35,235 bases of DNA from Microcaldota archaeon. Its GTDB lineage: Archaea; Micrarchaeota; Micrarchaeia; Micrarchaeales; Micrarchaeaceae. The notes beneath the pieces are model-generated. The model was not told the origin of the DNA and ran no database searches. It saw nothing but the letters and a program-made list of their open reading frames with translations. The first letter of the stretch is position 1. Each line of letters opens with the position of its first letter. The translations under genes and the position numbers were made by a program. The stretch spans positions 1-35,235 of the forward strand of contig DAHXLY010000003.1 of assembly GCA_027365735.1 (NCBI GenBank), written 5' to 3'. Positions 1 through 7,771 of the stretch are shown one piece after another.

Positions 1-203
1 GCGTCAGGCATGAGGCTCTGCATTATCGGCACCAGGAATGCCCCTGTCTTCCCAGTTCCGGTCTTGGCCCTGACTATTCCGTCCTCGCCTGCCATCACCA
101 TAGGTATGGCGTGCTCCTGCACCTCCGTCGCCGTGACGAACCCGATTTTACCAAGAGAATCGATTAACTCTGCCCGTAAGGGCATCTCTGAAAATTTCTT
201 CAT
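1..203 (-). CDS. DEAD-box RNA helicase, N-terminal fragment (runs off the window)
   Basis: ATP-dependent RNA helicase of the DEAD-box superfamily, expected to remodel RNA in the cytoplasm. This ORF is not in the supplied track because it leaves the window. Reading the reverse strand from the ATG at 203 gives 67 codons with an intact Q-motif region (GFVTATEVQEHAIP) followed by Walker A/motif I (AKTGTGKTGAF). These are the first two signatures of the RecA-like domain 1. The DEAD, SAT and domain 2 motifs lie outside the window. A TATA-like AAATAAAC at 222-229 sits about 23 nt upstream of the ATG, which suggests a leaderless or very short-leader transcript. The next gene (Lrp type) is on the same strand upstream but about 170 nt away, so separate transcription is likely. 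Confidence 0.88.
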   Translation of the reverse strand, partial: MKKFSEMPLRAELIDSLGKIGFVTATEVQEHAIPMVMAGEDGIVRAKTGTGKTGAFLVPIMQSLMPD

Positions 204-373
204 TCTATACACTTGTTTGTTGTTTATTTCGAACAATCCCGAAGGACTGCAACAACCAGAAAAAGACTGATAAGATTGCGGCTTGCGCATTTCTGTTCTT
301 AATGTTCTTTATCTTGTTGTTTCTGAGGGGTGTGGGAAAGGGAGATATATATACGTATCTATGCCCTCCATCG

Positions 374-1429
374 TTACTCCAGGCGCTCTACTTTCGGCTG
401 GGTTCCCGGAACCCAGCGGATCATGTTGAACTCCTTCTTTACGTCAAGGTTCCTCGTCGGGAAATCCCCGATCAGCGACCTGCTGATCGTCCCGTAGGCC
501 GGCTTGACGCTGTGCTTCTTGAAGCGCATCTTGTAGTACTTCACCAGGTGCTCGTACCCTACCTGGTCGCTGTCGTACACCCCGACGAAAAAGAAGTCAT
601 AACTCCCGATCAGCTGCGCCGAGAAGAGGCACCGGCTGATGAGCGGGAGCCTGTCGTCCATGAAGGTGATCTCCTTCCTCATGTTCATCGAGTCGTCCTC
701 AAATCCTCTCGCGATTATGTACTTCCCGAAAAGGCTTACCATCGAGACGCCGGCCGCCTTCCTCATTATGATCGTGAACCGCTTTATGTATCCCGCCCTC
801 TGGAGCTTCTTGAAGTTGTACACCAGCGTGTTTTGCTTCATCCCGAGCTTCTTCGCCATCTCGCTGAAGGACATCCTCGAATTCTCGTTCATCAGGAGTA
901 TTATCTTCTTGTATATCTCCGGTATCTCAAGCCTCGAGAGGAGGCTGTTCCTCAACGGGAAGAATCCGAGGTGCCTGAATGCCAGGTCGGAGGGCTGCCA
1001 GTGGACCTTGTACTTGGCGAGCTGGATCTGGGTTGTCTTGTCCCAATAAACATACTCATCCGGACTTTCGGCATTCGCGTAGATGAACATGTCGTACGTA
1101 CCGTTGACCACCGATACCACCTGCGGTATGTGCGATGCGTTGAGTATCTTGGTTATGTCTTCATAGTCCGGCTTTTCGATGAACGTCACAAGTATGATGT
1201 GCGGGTCGCCGAGCCCGAGCTTCCTTTCATCGAGCTCCAGGGTGTACTTTATCCCAAGCTCCTCTTCCGCCTTTCTCATCTTCTCGTCGATCGTCTTCCT
1301 TGCTACGCCGAGCCTCTTGGATATCTCCGTGACCGATATCCTCGAGTTTTCCGACAGCAAACGCATTATGTTCTTCACGAGCGGGCTCCACCTCTCGTTG
1401 AATTCGCTCTTGAAATCGTAATCGACCAT
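374..1429 (-). CDS. Lrp/AsnC-type transcriptional regulator with two HTH units
   Basis: DNA-binding regulator of the Lrp/AsnC (FFRP) kind. A winged helix-turn-helix near residues 20-60 (NSRISVTEISKRLGVARKT) is followed by an alpha/beta ligand-type segment. A second HTH then appears (NSRMSFSEMAKKLGMKQNT) with another alpha/beta segment, so the 351-residue protein is about twice the usual Lrp length and looks like an internal duplication. The track's longer start is a TTG at 1447. I prefer the ATG at 1429 because the TATA-like GTAATAAATT at 1451-1460 is centred about 26 nt upstream, as expected for a leaderless mRNA. It diverges from the EamA transporter, so the shared 160-nt intergenic region is a plausible target. 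The ligand is unknown. Confidence 0.85.
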   Translation of the reverse strand: MVDYDFKSEFNERWSPLVKNIMRLLSENSRISVTEISKRLGVARKTIDEKMRKAEEELGIKYTLELDERKLGLGDPHIILVTFIEKPDYEDITKILNASHIPQVVSVVNGTYDMFIYANAESPDEYVYWDKTTQIQLAKYKVHWQPSDLAFRHLGFFPLRNSLLSRLEIPEIYKKIILLMNENSRMSFSEMAKKLGMKQNTLVYNFKKLQRAGYIKRFTIIMRKAAGVSMVSLFGKYIIARGFEDDSMNMRKEITFMDDRLPLISRCLFSAQLIGSYDFFFVGVYDSDQVGYEHLVKYYKMRFKKHSVKPAYGTISRSLIGDFPTRNLDVKKEFNMIRWVPGTQPKVERLE

Positions 1430-1450
1430 GGAAATGGTGGGGAGCAAAGG

Positions 1451-1460
1451 AATTTATTAC
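1451..1460 (-). promoter_or_regulatory. TATA box of the Lrp-type gene
   Basis: GTAATAAATT read on the minus strand, centred about 26 nt upstream of the ATG at 1429. This supports a leaderless start at that ATG over the upstream TTG. Confidence 0.6.
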
Positions 1461-1592
1461 TATTTATCCGCCCTTTTTCTTGCGTTTTTGGTTAAGTCGC
1501 AAAACCACAAACAAATATACATAAAATGCGCTTTTTGGAAGGGTTTATTAACGTGGAAAACACACCATAACTGTGGGGAAAGATGATGGATC

Positions 1593-2876
1593 ATGGAGAT
1601 AAAGACGAGGGCGTACATTTACCTGTTCGCCTCTCTGTTCATAGGATCGATAACCCCCGCGCTGATGCTGCTTACGCAGGGAACCAACGCGTTTGAGTTC
1701 TTCCTGATAGCATCGCTCATCAGCATACCGATCAGCCTTGCGCTGGTCGTGAGGAACGGCAAGCTCGAACTCCTGAAGGGCATGCTTAGGGAGAGGAAGA
1801 GGCTGTTTTACATAATCCTTGCCGGGCTGCTGATCTTTGTAACATACGAATACGGGATAGCCCTGGCCGAGCATTACATAAGCGCCTCGCTTGCGACGGT
1901 GCTGTTCAGGCTCAACCCTCTGCTGATGCTGATATTCCTCCCACTGCTGCTGAGGGAGAGGCTCAGCGCCAAGCAGGCCGCCGCGCTGGTGGTGGCGTTT
2001 GTCGGGGTGCTCATCGGCTTCACCGGAGGTAACGTTGCCAACATATTCGCCGCGGCCAACTTCCCGATAGTCGCGTTTGCCGTCGGGTTGGCGCTGCTGT
2101 ACGCCCTCGGCAATGTGATAATAAAGTGGCAGATGCTCGACAACGACATATTCCTCTGCATCTCCTCGTTCGCGCTAACCGCGTTCTTCGGGGTGCTCTT
2201 CGTATTCAGCGGAGCGCACTTCGTTCAGTTCGGGCTGGCCGAGATAGTGGTGATACTCTGGGTGGCGGTTACGAACGTGTTTAGCTTTTACATGTACATG
2301 TACGCCTTCAAGACCCTCAAGACTACCATGGTCACCAACTCCTTCCTGCTCTCGCCCTTCCTGACGTTTGTATGGGCCAACCTGCTCTTCAATGAGCCGA
2401 TAAAGGTATACTATCTGGCAATAGCCGCGCTCGTGGGTGTGGGAATACTAATACAGAGGACGGACACTGAGGGCGGATCGTACATCATGAAGAACAGCAA
2501 CGGCTTCGCGAACTTCACCATTTTCGACGTAACCGGGGCGTTCGCAAACCAGGACGGAGAAATTGGCGGGATAATAATGTCCGGCGGCAGGGTACTCGCC
2601 ACTAAGCTGCCGATGGAGAATGCCCACTATGTCGATTCGATATCCTTCGACCCGAGGTTCGCCAATGTCTATACTGGGGACGAGGCATTTATTGGCGAAC
2701 AGGCTGAATTTGTAAGGGACGTCCTGGGTGCGAATTCCGATGATGTGGTGGTAATGAAGGCCGGCACCGACGCCGATAACGAGAGGTTCTTCGACGAGCT
2801 GGGCAGCATGGTTTCCGAAGAAAGGGCCGCAGCCGTTTCGGAAGCCCGTCGCAGCACTGGTATGGATGGCATTTAA
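1593..2876 (+). CDS. EamA/DMT-family membrane transporter with a C-terminal soluble domain
   Basis: Drug/metabolite transporter superfamily protein, predicted in the cytoplasmic membrane; the substrate is unknown. Residues about 1-290 contain roughly ten hydrophobic helices arranged as two EamA-like halves, with the typical helix-loop features (ISASLATVLFRLNPLLM, then NSFLLSPFLTFVWANLLFNEP). The family is usually about 280-300 residues. Here about 130 further hydrophilic residues follow (from about RTDTEGGSYIM), with alternating beta-like segments (NFTIFDVTGAF, GGIIMSGGRVLATKLP) and a charged helical end. I do not recognise this tail; it may be a regulatory or binding domain. The ATG at 1593 follows a GGGGA-containing leader, and TTTATTAA near 1543-1550 is the likely TATA element. 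The reading frame is continuous, so this is a real fusion in the given sequence. Confidence 0.85.
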   Translation: MEIKTRAYIYLFASLFIGSITPALMLLTQGTNAFEFFLIASLISIPISLALVVRNGKLELLKGMLRERKRLFYIILAGLLIFVTYEYGIALAEHYISASLATVLFRLNPLLMLIFLPLLLRERLSAKQAAALVVAFVGVLIGFTGGNVANIFAAANFPIVAFAVGLALLYALGNVIIKWQMLDNDIFLCISSFALTAFFGVLFVFSGAHFVQFGLAEIVVILWVAVTNVFSFYMYMYAFKTLKTTMVTNSFLLSPFLTFVWANLLFNEPIKVYYLAIAALVGVGILIQRTDTEGGSYIMKNSNGFANFTIFDVTGAFANQDGEIGGIIMSGGRVLATKLPMENAHYVDSISFDPRFANVYTGDEAFIGEQAEFVRDVLGANSDDVVVMKAGTDADNERFFDELGSMVSEERAAAVSEARRSTGMDGI

Positions 2877-2937
2877 ACCGGAATAACCGATTTCAGCAAC
2901 AATTAAATATCAGACCGGATTCAGCACCTATGGTTTT

Positions 2938-3624
2938 ATGGTAATCATGCAGAAGGAGGCGAAGGCTGTAATAATCGATTTGGACGGCACGCTCTGTGAA
3001 GGGAGGGTCGCGACCGGCATAGGCAAGGCGTACATGAGGAGGGAGCTTGCGCGCCTGCACTTCGGCAACCTCAGGCGCGGCATAAAGGGCGCGGAGAGGG
3101 TCATGGAGGTGGTGAAGACCAACGGGGCGAACGGCAACGCCGAGGGGCTTAAGGCATTTTATGACGAGCTTATCGCGCTAGGGCTGGGAAAGAGGTACGA
3201 GATGTTCAACTACGCCACCAAATACCTTAGGAAGCACCGCGTAGAGGCGGTTGCTGCATTCATTAATAGATTCAAGCCACCGGTTGTCAAGATAATAGCA
3301 ACGACCGGCGGTTCAACCTCCGCAGAGGCTGCCCAGCTCGAATACGGCGCCGAATCGGTGGTGGCGAATATTGACCAGTTCAAGGGAGAGGATGCCACGC
3401 TAAGGGGAGTCAGGCTGGATATTCGCAACGGCGACGACAAGCTCATCGGGGTTTTGGACAAGCTCGACATGATGGGGATAAAGATCGGGGAGTGCATCGC
3501 AATCGGTGACGGCCAGGATGATGTTGCGGTGCTGAATGCGGTGCCGCTGAACAGAAGGTACGCATCTCCGCTCGCCGATGAAAAGGTTCTTTCAATTTCT
3601 GGCATAGTCCGGCTGTCCAACTAA
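2938..3624 (+). CDS. HAD-superfamily phosphatase (phosphoserine phosphatase-like)
   Basis: Predicted cytoplasmic phosphohydrolase of the haloacid dehalogenase superfamily. Motif I is VIIDLDGTL near the N-terminus (the first Asp is the nucleophile). Motif II is probably the IIATTGG segment near residue 120. Motif III/IV is GDGQDDVAVL near residue 190, with the acidic pair that binds Mg2+. The helical cap between motifs I and II is the C1 type, as in SerB-like enzymes. At 228 residues the length suits that group. The substrate cannot be assigned. Starts at 2938 or 2947 (MQKEAK) are both possible; TTAAATAT at 2903-2910 is the likely TATA element. It is a single gene, with no obvious operon partners. 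Confidence 0.8.
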   Translation: MVIMQKEAKAVIIDLDGTLCEGRVATGIGKAYMRRELARLHFGNLRRGIKGAERVMEVVKTNGANGNAEGLKAFYDELIALGLGKRYEMFNYATKYLRKHRVEAVAAFINRFKPPVVKIIATTGGSTSAEAAQLEYGAESVVANIDQFKGEDATLRGVRLDIRNGDDKLIGVLDKLDMMGIKIGECIAIGDGQDDVAVLNAVPLNRRYASPLADEKVLSISGIVRLSN

Positions 3625-3645
3625 TGCTGCACGCAATTTAATCAG

Positions 3646-3867
3646 TCAAATAAGTATTTCAACGAGCTTTTCCCTGCCTTTTACACCCTTGAGTATTATC
3701 ACCTTGGATTTTGAAGCACCAAAGTGCTCGGCGAGTATCTGGACAAGGCGGATGTTCGCCCTTCCCTCGGTCGGGCGTGCATCGACCTTCACCTTGTAGC
3801 TTTCCTCGTCGATTTTTTCCACTGAGGGGGCCTTTGCGTTGGGGGTTACAACGACCCTGATTTTCAT
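3646..3867 (-). CDS. DUF167 / UPF0235 (YggU-like) family protein
   Basis: Small conserved alpha/beta protein of about 73 residues; the family's function is not established. The sequence starts KIRVVVTPNAK and contains VKVDARPTEGRANIRLVQIL followed by FGASKSKVIILKG. This is the family pattern (basic beta strand, 'P.eGkAN..l', then 'G..s'). The track start lies further upstream, but the ATG at 3867 is better. The TATA-like TTATAAAG at 3889-3896 is centred about 26 nt from it, and the family normally begins right at this strand. The 3' end converges on the HAD gene with about 21 nt between stops. The gene diverges from the surface protein. Confidence 0.85.
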   Translation of the reverse strand: MKIRVVVTPNAKAPSVEKIDEESYKVKVDARPTEGRANIRLVQILAEHFGASKSKVIILKGVKGREKLVEILI

Positions 3868-3888
3868 GAATATGAATCGATTCAAAAG

Positions 3889-3896
3889 CTTTATAA
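3889..3896 (-). promoter_or_regulatory. TATA box of the DUF167 gene
   Basis: TTATAAAG read on the minus strand, centred about 25.5 nt upstream of the ATG at 3867; it decides the start codon. Confidence 0.6.
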
Positions 3897-3927
3897 TGTC
3901 CCGCATCCCAATTGAATTGGTGGTGAG

Positions 3928-4971
3928 TTGAACGCAAGACTACTATTCGTCCTGCCTGTTCTGCTGATGTTGATGGCAGCCACCGCAGTTATGGCTGCAT
4001 CGTGTTCATCCACCGTTTATCTGACAACGTACAACAAGATGCCGCTGAACGCTTCGGTCGGGATAGACAACGTATCGATCAGCGCATACCTGAGCAAGTT
4101 CAACTACAGCAACGCCACGAGCCAGTGCGTGCTTGTGGGTCTGCCATCGCAAAGCATCACCTTCTACGCAACAAGCATAAACGCGTCCTCGGCGTATTAC
4201 AACAGCCTTCTGACGATAGGAATATCAACCACCAACTCTACAGGGTGGGCGGAGATCAACTACAACAGCTCTAAGCTCGGATTGGGTACGTACAGCGCGG
4301 TGTCCGATTGGGCGGGAAACAGCACGAAGGGAACGGTGCAGTCCAACAACGTGAGCATCAGCCTGAAGAGGCCGGTGGCGAAGATCAACACCACGTGTTA
4401 CGGGCAGGGGTGCGGCAACAGGACGTTGGGCCAGACCTTCAATGCGGTCGCCAGCCTCTGCATAGGGCGCCCTCCCTTCTCATGGAACACATGCCATTAC
4501 CTATCCGACCAGCAGCTTTCCTTCCTCGGTGGCGGGTTCTACCTGGGGGCGGCCACGACAAACAGTTCTGGCATCGCATCCGTGAATTACAACACCACCC
4601 TTCTGGGGGTTGGCACGTATGGGATATACGCCACATGGAAGGGAGGAACAAAGTATGCGAACGCCAACGCTACCACCTCTCCAGTGACGTTCACGCTTAA
4701 CATATATCCGGCGCCGACCACGACGTCTGTTGCCAGTAACACTTCTAAGTCGACAACCTCGACCACGTCGCCAACCAACCAGTCAAGCGGAGCGGGAAGC
4801 CAGACTCCTGCATCTGTTGCGGAACAGCTTGTCGCGCTGTACATAGTCATAGCGATCCTCCTCCTTGCGCTAGTGGTGATTGGATACAAGCACTACGCTC
4901 ACATCAGCAGGTTCCACAGCCATCCGCGTCGTCCGCCGGGCGGGTTCAGGCCCAACCTGCCGCTGAAGTGA
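3928..4971 (+). CDS. Secreted, membrane-anchored surface protein with two Ig-like repeats
   Basis: A signal peptide is evident (basic NAR, then LLFVLPVLLMLMAATAVMA with an AxA-like cleavage site). Two homologous domains of about 120 residues follow. Their ends match clearly: TTNSTGWAEINYNSSKLGLG in the first and TTNSSGIASVNYNTTLLGVG in the second. More than ten N-x-S/T sequons point to heavy N-glycosylation. Several Cys residues in the second repeat could form disulfides. A Thr/Ser-rich stalk (about residues 265-290) leads to one transmembrane helix (LVALYIVIAILLLALVVIGY) and a short basic tail rich in Pro, Arg and His. The topology is outside-facing with a C-terminal anchor. The start is a TTG at 3928 preceded by GGTGGTGAG, a strong archaeal Shine-Dalgarno sequence. 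Its role is unknown; possibly cell-envelope structure or adhesion. Confidence 0.75.
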   Translation: MNARLLFVLPVLLMLMAATAVMAASCSSTVYLTTYNKMPLNASVGIDNVSISAYLSKFNYSNATSQCVLVGLPSQSITFYATSINASSAYYNSLLTIGISTTNSTGWAEINYNSSKLGLGTYSAVSDWAGNSTKGTVQSNNVSISLKRPVAKINTTCYGQGCGNRTLGQTFNAVASLCIGRPPFSWNTCHYLSDQQLSFLGGGFYLGAATTNSSGIASVNYNTTLLGVGTYGIYATWKGGTKYANANATTSPVTFTLNIYPAPTTTSVASNTSKSTTSTTSPTNQSSGAGSQTPASVAEQLVALYIVIAILLLALVVIGYKHYAHISRFHSHPRRPPGGFRPNLPLK

Positions 4972-5004
4972 TCCAACCCTCATACTGGCTGCAGCGCAAT
5001 CAGG

Positions 5005-5523
5005 CTAATGGCCCTTCCAGCGCCTCTCCCACTCCTCTGCCTTTTTGAGGAGCTCCTTCTGCTCGTCATCACTTATCTTGTCGAACGGGGGCCGTTTCAG
5101 CTTTATGCGCCCCTGAGCTGCGGGGCATCCTGGGTCGCGCAGCAGGCTCTTTGCGAACTCCTCCTCCTGTATGGCTCTCTCCCTTTCGAGCCGCTCCCTG
5201 AAGTCCCTTGCAAACACGCCGTGCGCCACCACCCAGAGCTCATTTCTTTTCTCCTTAGTGATCCCCTCCCTTCTCTCGACCTCGTCCATCAGGTTCTCCA
5301 TCGCAATCCTCAGGCCCTGGGCCTGGCGGTTGAGGTTGTAGGAATAATAGTGTATCAGCGCTATTACGCAGACGTACAGCCCGAGCGCGTTGGTCGGGTT
5401 CCAGGGGTACTCTTTGCCATAGAGGTATTCGCAGGTATGCGCGATGTGCTTCTCCCCGTCCGTAAGCGGCCTTGTCGGCGGGACTGCGACCGGCAGTGGA
5501 GTATCCACGCTCTTGGATGCCAT
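5005..5523 (-). CDS. Uncharacterised 172-aa protein
   Basis: I do not recognise this protein. It has a short Pro-rich N-terminus, a segment TDGEKHIAHTCEYLYG with a moderately hydrophobic helix after it (ALGLYVCVIALIHYY), and a long, highly charged helical C-terminal half with Arg/Glu-rich patterning, probably a coiled coil or amphipathic helix (ERLERERAIQEEEF). The track start is a TTG at 5559. I prefer the ATG at 5523 because a TATA element lies 25.5 nt upstream. The gene diverges from the 84-residue ORF at 5574 and shares the promoter element with it, so the two may be co-regulated. It converges on the surface protein gene. Confidence 0.7.
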   Translation of the reverse strand: MASKSVDTPLPVAVPPTRPLTDGEKHIAHTCEYLYGKEYPWNPTNALGLYVCVIALIHYYSYNLNRQAQGLRIAMENLMDEVERREGITKEKRNELWVVAHGVFARDFRERLERERAIQEEEFAKSLLRDPGCPAAQGRIKLKRPPFDKISDDEQKELLKKAEEWERRWKGH

Positions 5524-5544
5524 GAACCTATTTTTTCGGAAAAC

Positions 5545-5552
5545 GTTAAAAG
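5545..5552. promoter_or_regulatory. Shared bidirectional TATA element
   Basis: GTTAAAAG on the plus strand (CTTTTAAC on the minus). Its centre (5548.5) is the exact midpoint between the ATG at 5574 (+) and the ATG at 5523 (-), 25.5 nt from each. The spacing suits leaderless transcription in both directions. Confidence 0.5.
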
Positions 5553-5573
5553 GGTTCAATCAGAAATCGTTAC

Positions 5574-5828
5574 ATGGCTGACAAGGAAGGGCGGCGCAGG
5601 CCCACCCAGACGGAGATGAGGAGGATTTTTCTGCGCAACAACAGGGACGACCCAATCATCAAGTCTCAGAGACTGGAGAGGAGGGGAAGGTATGGCGAGG
5701 CTGCAGACGAGCTGCTCAACTACCTGATGGCACCGATCCCGAGCAGGATGGAGCGGTTAGTGGTCGACCTGGACTACAGGAGGCTGCTCAGGCTTGCGAG
5801 GGAGCACGGCCAGAAGCCGCCCAAATAA
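5574..5828 (+). CDS. Uncharacterised small basic protein (84 aa)
   Basis: This is a short, strongly charged and predominantly helical protein (RRRPTQTEMRRIFLRNN, GRYGEAADELLNYLMAPIP, RRLLRLAREHG). I do not recognise a family. The basic N-terminus could bind nucleic acid, but that is only a guess. The ATG at 5574 is supported by the TATA element at 5545-5552. That element also faces the divergent 172-residue gene, giving a two-gene divergent unit. The stop is followed by about 185 nt without a gene before the tRNA. Confidence 0.65.
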   Translation: MADKEGRRRPTQTEMRRIFLRNNRDDPIIKSQRLERRGRYGEAADELLNYLMAPIPSRMERLVVDLDYRRLLRLAREHGQKPPK

Positions 5829-6013
5829 GATGCGCCGCGCCACAAAGATACCCGGAAACCATTCGCCCCATTCTAGAAATGCGAGGAGAATATTCACTCG
5901 GTACGCCCCAAGAGTGGATATAAGATAAGGCGGAAAGTAACGAGGGAAGAAAGGCATTCATCTGGGAAAGGAGGAGGGAGAGATATGTGGCGCGAATATT
6001 TCAGGTGAATAGA
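5829..6013. other. Non-coding stretch with a long-range inverted repeat
   Basis: This interval has no credible ORF. CGCGCCACA at 5836-5844 is the exact reverse complement of TGTGGCGCG at 5986-5994, so the roughly 160-nt interval could close into a terminal stem. The interior is purine-rich on the plus strand (GGAAAGGAGGAGGGAGAG). I could not match it to RNase P RNA, SRP RNA or a box C/D pattern. It may be an unassigned ncRNA or just intergenic DNA. Confidence 0.3.
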
Positions 6014-6085
6014 AGCCTCAGAAGGGAATCGAACCCTCAACATCCAGTTTACAAAACTGGCGCTCTGCCATTGAGCTACTGAGGC
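6014..6085 (-). tRNA. tRNA-Thr (anticodon UGU)
   Basis: A 72-nt cloverleaf folds completely on the minus strand. The acceptor stem is GCCTCAG paired with CTGAGGC, with a D-arm GCTC/GAGC. The anticodon stem is CCAGT/ACTGG with loop TTTGTAA, giving anticodon TGT. The T-arm is GAGGG-TTCGATT-CCCTT, and the discriminator base is U. No CCA is encoded and there is no intron. It lies 10 nt downstream of the flippase stop on the same strand, so its promoter either overlaps the end of that gene (TTATATATTT around 6107-6116) or it is cotranscribed. The UGU anticodon reads ACA and probably other ACN codons. Confidence 0.95.
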
Positions 6086-6095
6086 ACGTTGTAGC

Positions 6096-7667
6096 TTATT
6101 TTTGCGCAAATATATAAGTGTATCCCAGCATCGGCTCGACCAACCACCTGATCGGCTTGAGCATTGACGCTGTCTTTCTCATCGCCGTTATGTCCGACCT
6201 GCTCACCGCGCCGGCCAGCCCCGCTGCCGGCGGGTAGGCCAATACCGCTACGACCAGGTCCGCCGCTATCGCCGCATACCCGAACGAGAGCGCATACGAT
6301 ATTCCATAGAGTACCAGCCCCAGAGCGACCGCAGCCGCACCCGCGGCGTACACCTCTCTCAGTTGGTGCTTGATCCTGAACTCCCTCTCCAGCGCCTTGA
6401 TATAAAGCACATTCAGGACAACCGGAGTTATCACGAACAGCGATACCAAGACCCCCACGGCCCGATACGTCGGTGTCAAGACAACGAGGAGCGCAACCTG
6501 CAGCGCCACCGCCGCGAGTTGGTACCACATGAACTTTTTAATATCGCCGTATCCAACCATCAGCGTTCCGGCATACGTGCCGATCAGGCCGATCGCCATG
6601 CCCGCGGCGATGATCGCAAAATACAACGGCGCGCTTGCATAGGAGGTCGAGAACAACAGCCTTATGAACGGGGAGGCCACGGCTATCATGTATGCAACCG
6701 CAGGGAACAACAACAACGATGTGTACTTAAGGCTCTTGTTGTACATCTCACCTATCCCTTTCGCGGTTACTTTCTTCATCAGCGCAGTGGAGAATGCGGG
6801 AAGAAGTATGAAGGTTATCGTGGTTATCCCCAACTCTATGACTCGTGCAATCTTGAACGCCGCGCCGTAGTTGCCCACCACCGCCTGCGCTGCGAAGACC
6901 CCGAGGAAGAGGACCCCGAAGTTCTGCGCCCCGAACGTCGCCACCTGCGACGCGACCACCGGCCCGGAGAACGTTGTGAGCCGGCTTAGCGTCTTGCCGC
7001 TCGGTGCTGACAACGAGAACTTTATCCTTCCGGCTATGTACACTATGCTCACTACGGATCCGACCAGAAGCCCGATGAGCGTTCCCAGGACCGCACCGGT
7101 GTATCCATAGCCAAGTACCACCAATCCCACGGCAAATGCGAACGAGCCAACCGAGTATGCGATGTTGCTGTACGTCGCTTCCTTCACCATGTGCATGCCC
7201 ACCGCCGCCGCCTGGCCGAGGTTGAACAACACGCTGAGGAACTCCGCCGCCGCCGCCAGCTCCAGCGCATATCCGAGCGCGGGGTTGTCGTATACATGAA
7301 CGGCAATCCAGCCGCTCGCAATCAGGCCTATTATAGTCACGGCCAACCCTACGCCGAGCGCAAGCGTGTAGCCATTGCTCAGTATCCCATCCAGGTCGGT
7401 CTTCTTCTTGGTCTCGGGCAGCATCTTCCTGAAGGCAACTCCGACGCCGAAAGTGCTGCCGATTGTGAGCATCCCGAGGAAGGCGATGGCAATTGTATAG
7501 TTTCCGAACGCAGCGGGCTGGAGGAGCCTCGCCAGGACTATCAGCATGACGGCCGTCACAACCGAGGTTCCCGCCTCGCCTGCGACGTAGATTATCCCCC
7601 TCTTCGCGGTCTGGTGGCCGATCTCCTTCATCTCCTCCGACGCCCCGACCGCACTCTCGTCTGCCAT
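6096..7667 (-). CDS. Wzx-like polysaccharide/lipid-linked glycan flippase (MOP superfamily)
   Basis: Integral membrane protein of 523 residues with about 12-14 hydrophobic helices. It has the typical N-terminus of the polysaccharide biosynthesis/oligosaccharide flippase family: a cytoplasmic lead, then GIIYVAGEAGTSVVTAVMLI and ARLLQPAAFGNYTIAIAFLG. Family members translocate lipid-linked oligosaccharides across the membrane; here that would serve N-glycosylation or surface glycan assembly. This fits the sequon-rich surface protein nearby, although linkage is not shown. The ATG at 7667 is supported by the TATA element ATAAAAG at 7689-7695, 25 nt upstream. The stop lies 10 nt before the tRNA-Thr gene. 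It diverges from ProRS. Confidence 0.85.
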   Translation of the reverse strand: MADESAVGASEEMKEIGHQTAKRGIIYVAGEAGTSVVTAVMLIVLARLLQPAAFGNYTIAIAFLGMLTIGSTFGVGVAFRKMLPETKKKTDLDGILSNGYTLALGVGLAVTIIGLIASGWIAVHVYDNPALGYALELAAAAEFLSVLFNLGQAAAVGMHMVKEATYSNIAYSVGSFAFAVGLVVLGYGYTGAVLGTLIGLLVGSVVSIVYIAGRIKFSLSAPSGKTLSRLTTFSGPVVASQVATFGAQNFGVLFLGVFAAQAVVGNYGAAFKIARVIELGITTITFILLPAFSTALMKKVTAKGIGEMYNKSLKYTSLLLFPAVAYMIAVASPFIRLLFSTSYASAPLYFAIIAAGMAIGLIGTYAGTLMVGYGDIKKFMWYQLAAVALQVALLVVLTPTYRAVGVLVSLFVITPVVLNVLYIKALEREFRIKHQLREVYAAGAAAVALGLVLYGISYALSFGYAAIAADLVVAVLAYPPAAGLAGAVSRSDITAMRKTASMLKPIRWLVEPMLGYTYIFAQK

Positions 7668-7688
7668 GCTGAGACTTGATACCCAAGG

Positions 7689-7695
7689 CTTTTAT
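7689..7695 (-). promoter_or_regulatory. TATA box of the flippase gene
   Basis: ATAAAAG on the minus strand, centred 25 nt upstream of the ATG at 7667, implying a leaderless transcript. Confidence 0.55.
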
Positions 7696-7771
7696 GGGTT
7701 TTGTGGCTCCGGAGAGAAATGTTATTAAGGTTTCCACCCTCATTCTACCGTAAGTTGCTACTTGTGGAAGC

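Noticed and set aside
302-1495. Long plus-strand ORF of 397 aa
   Set aside because: It is antisense to the Lrp-type gene; the product is rich in Arg, His, Leu and Val with no domain, and the minus-strand frame has clear HTH motifs and a promoter.
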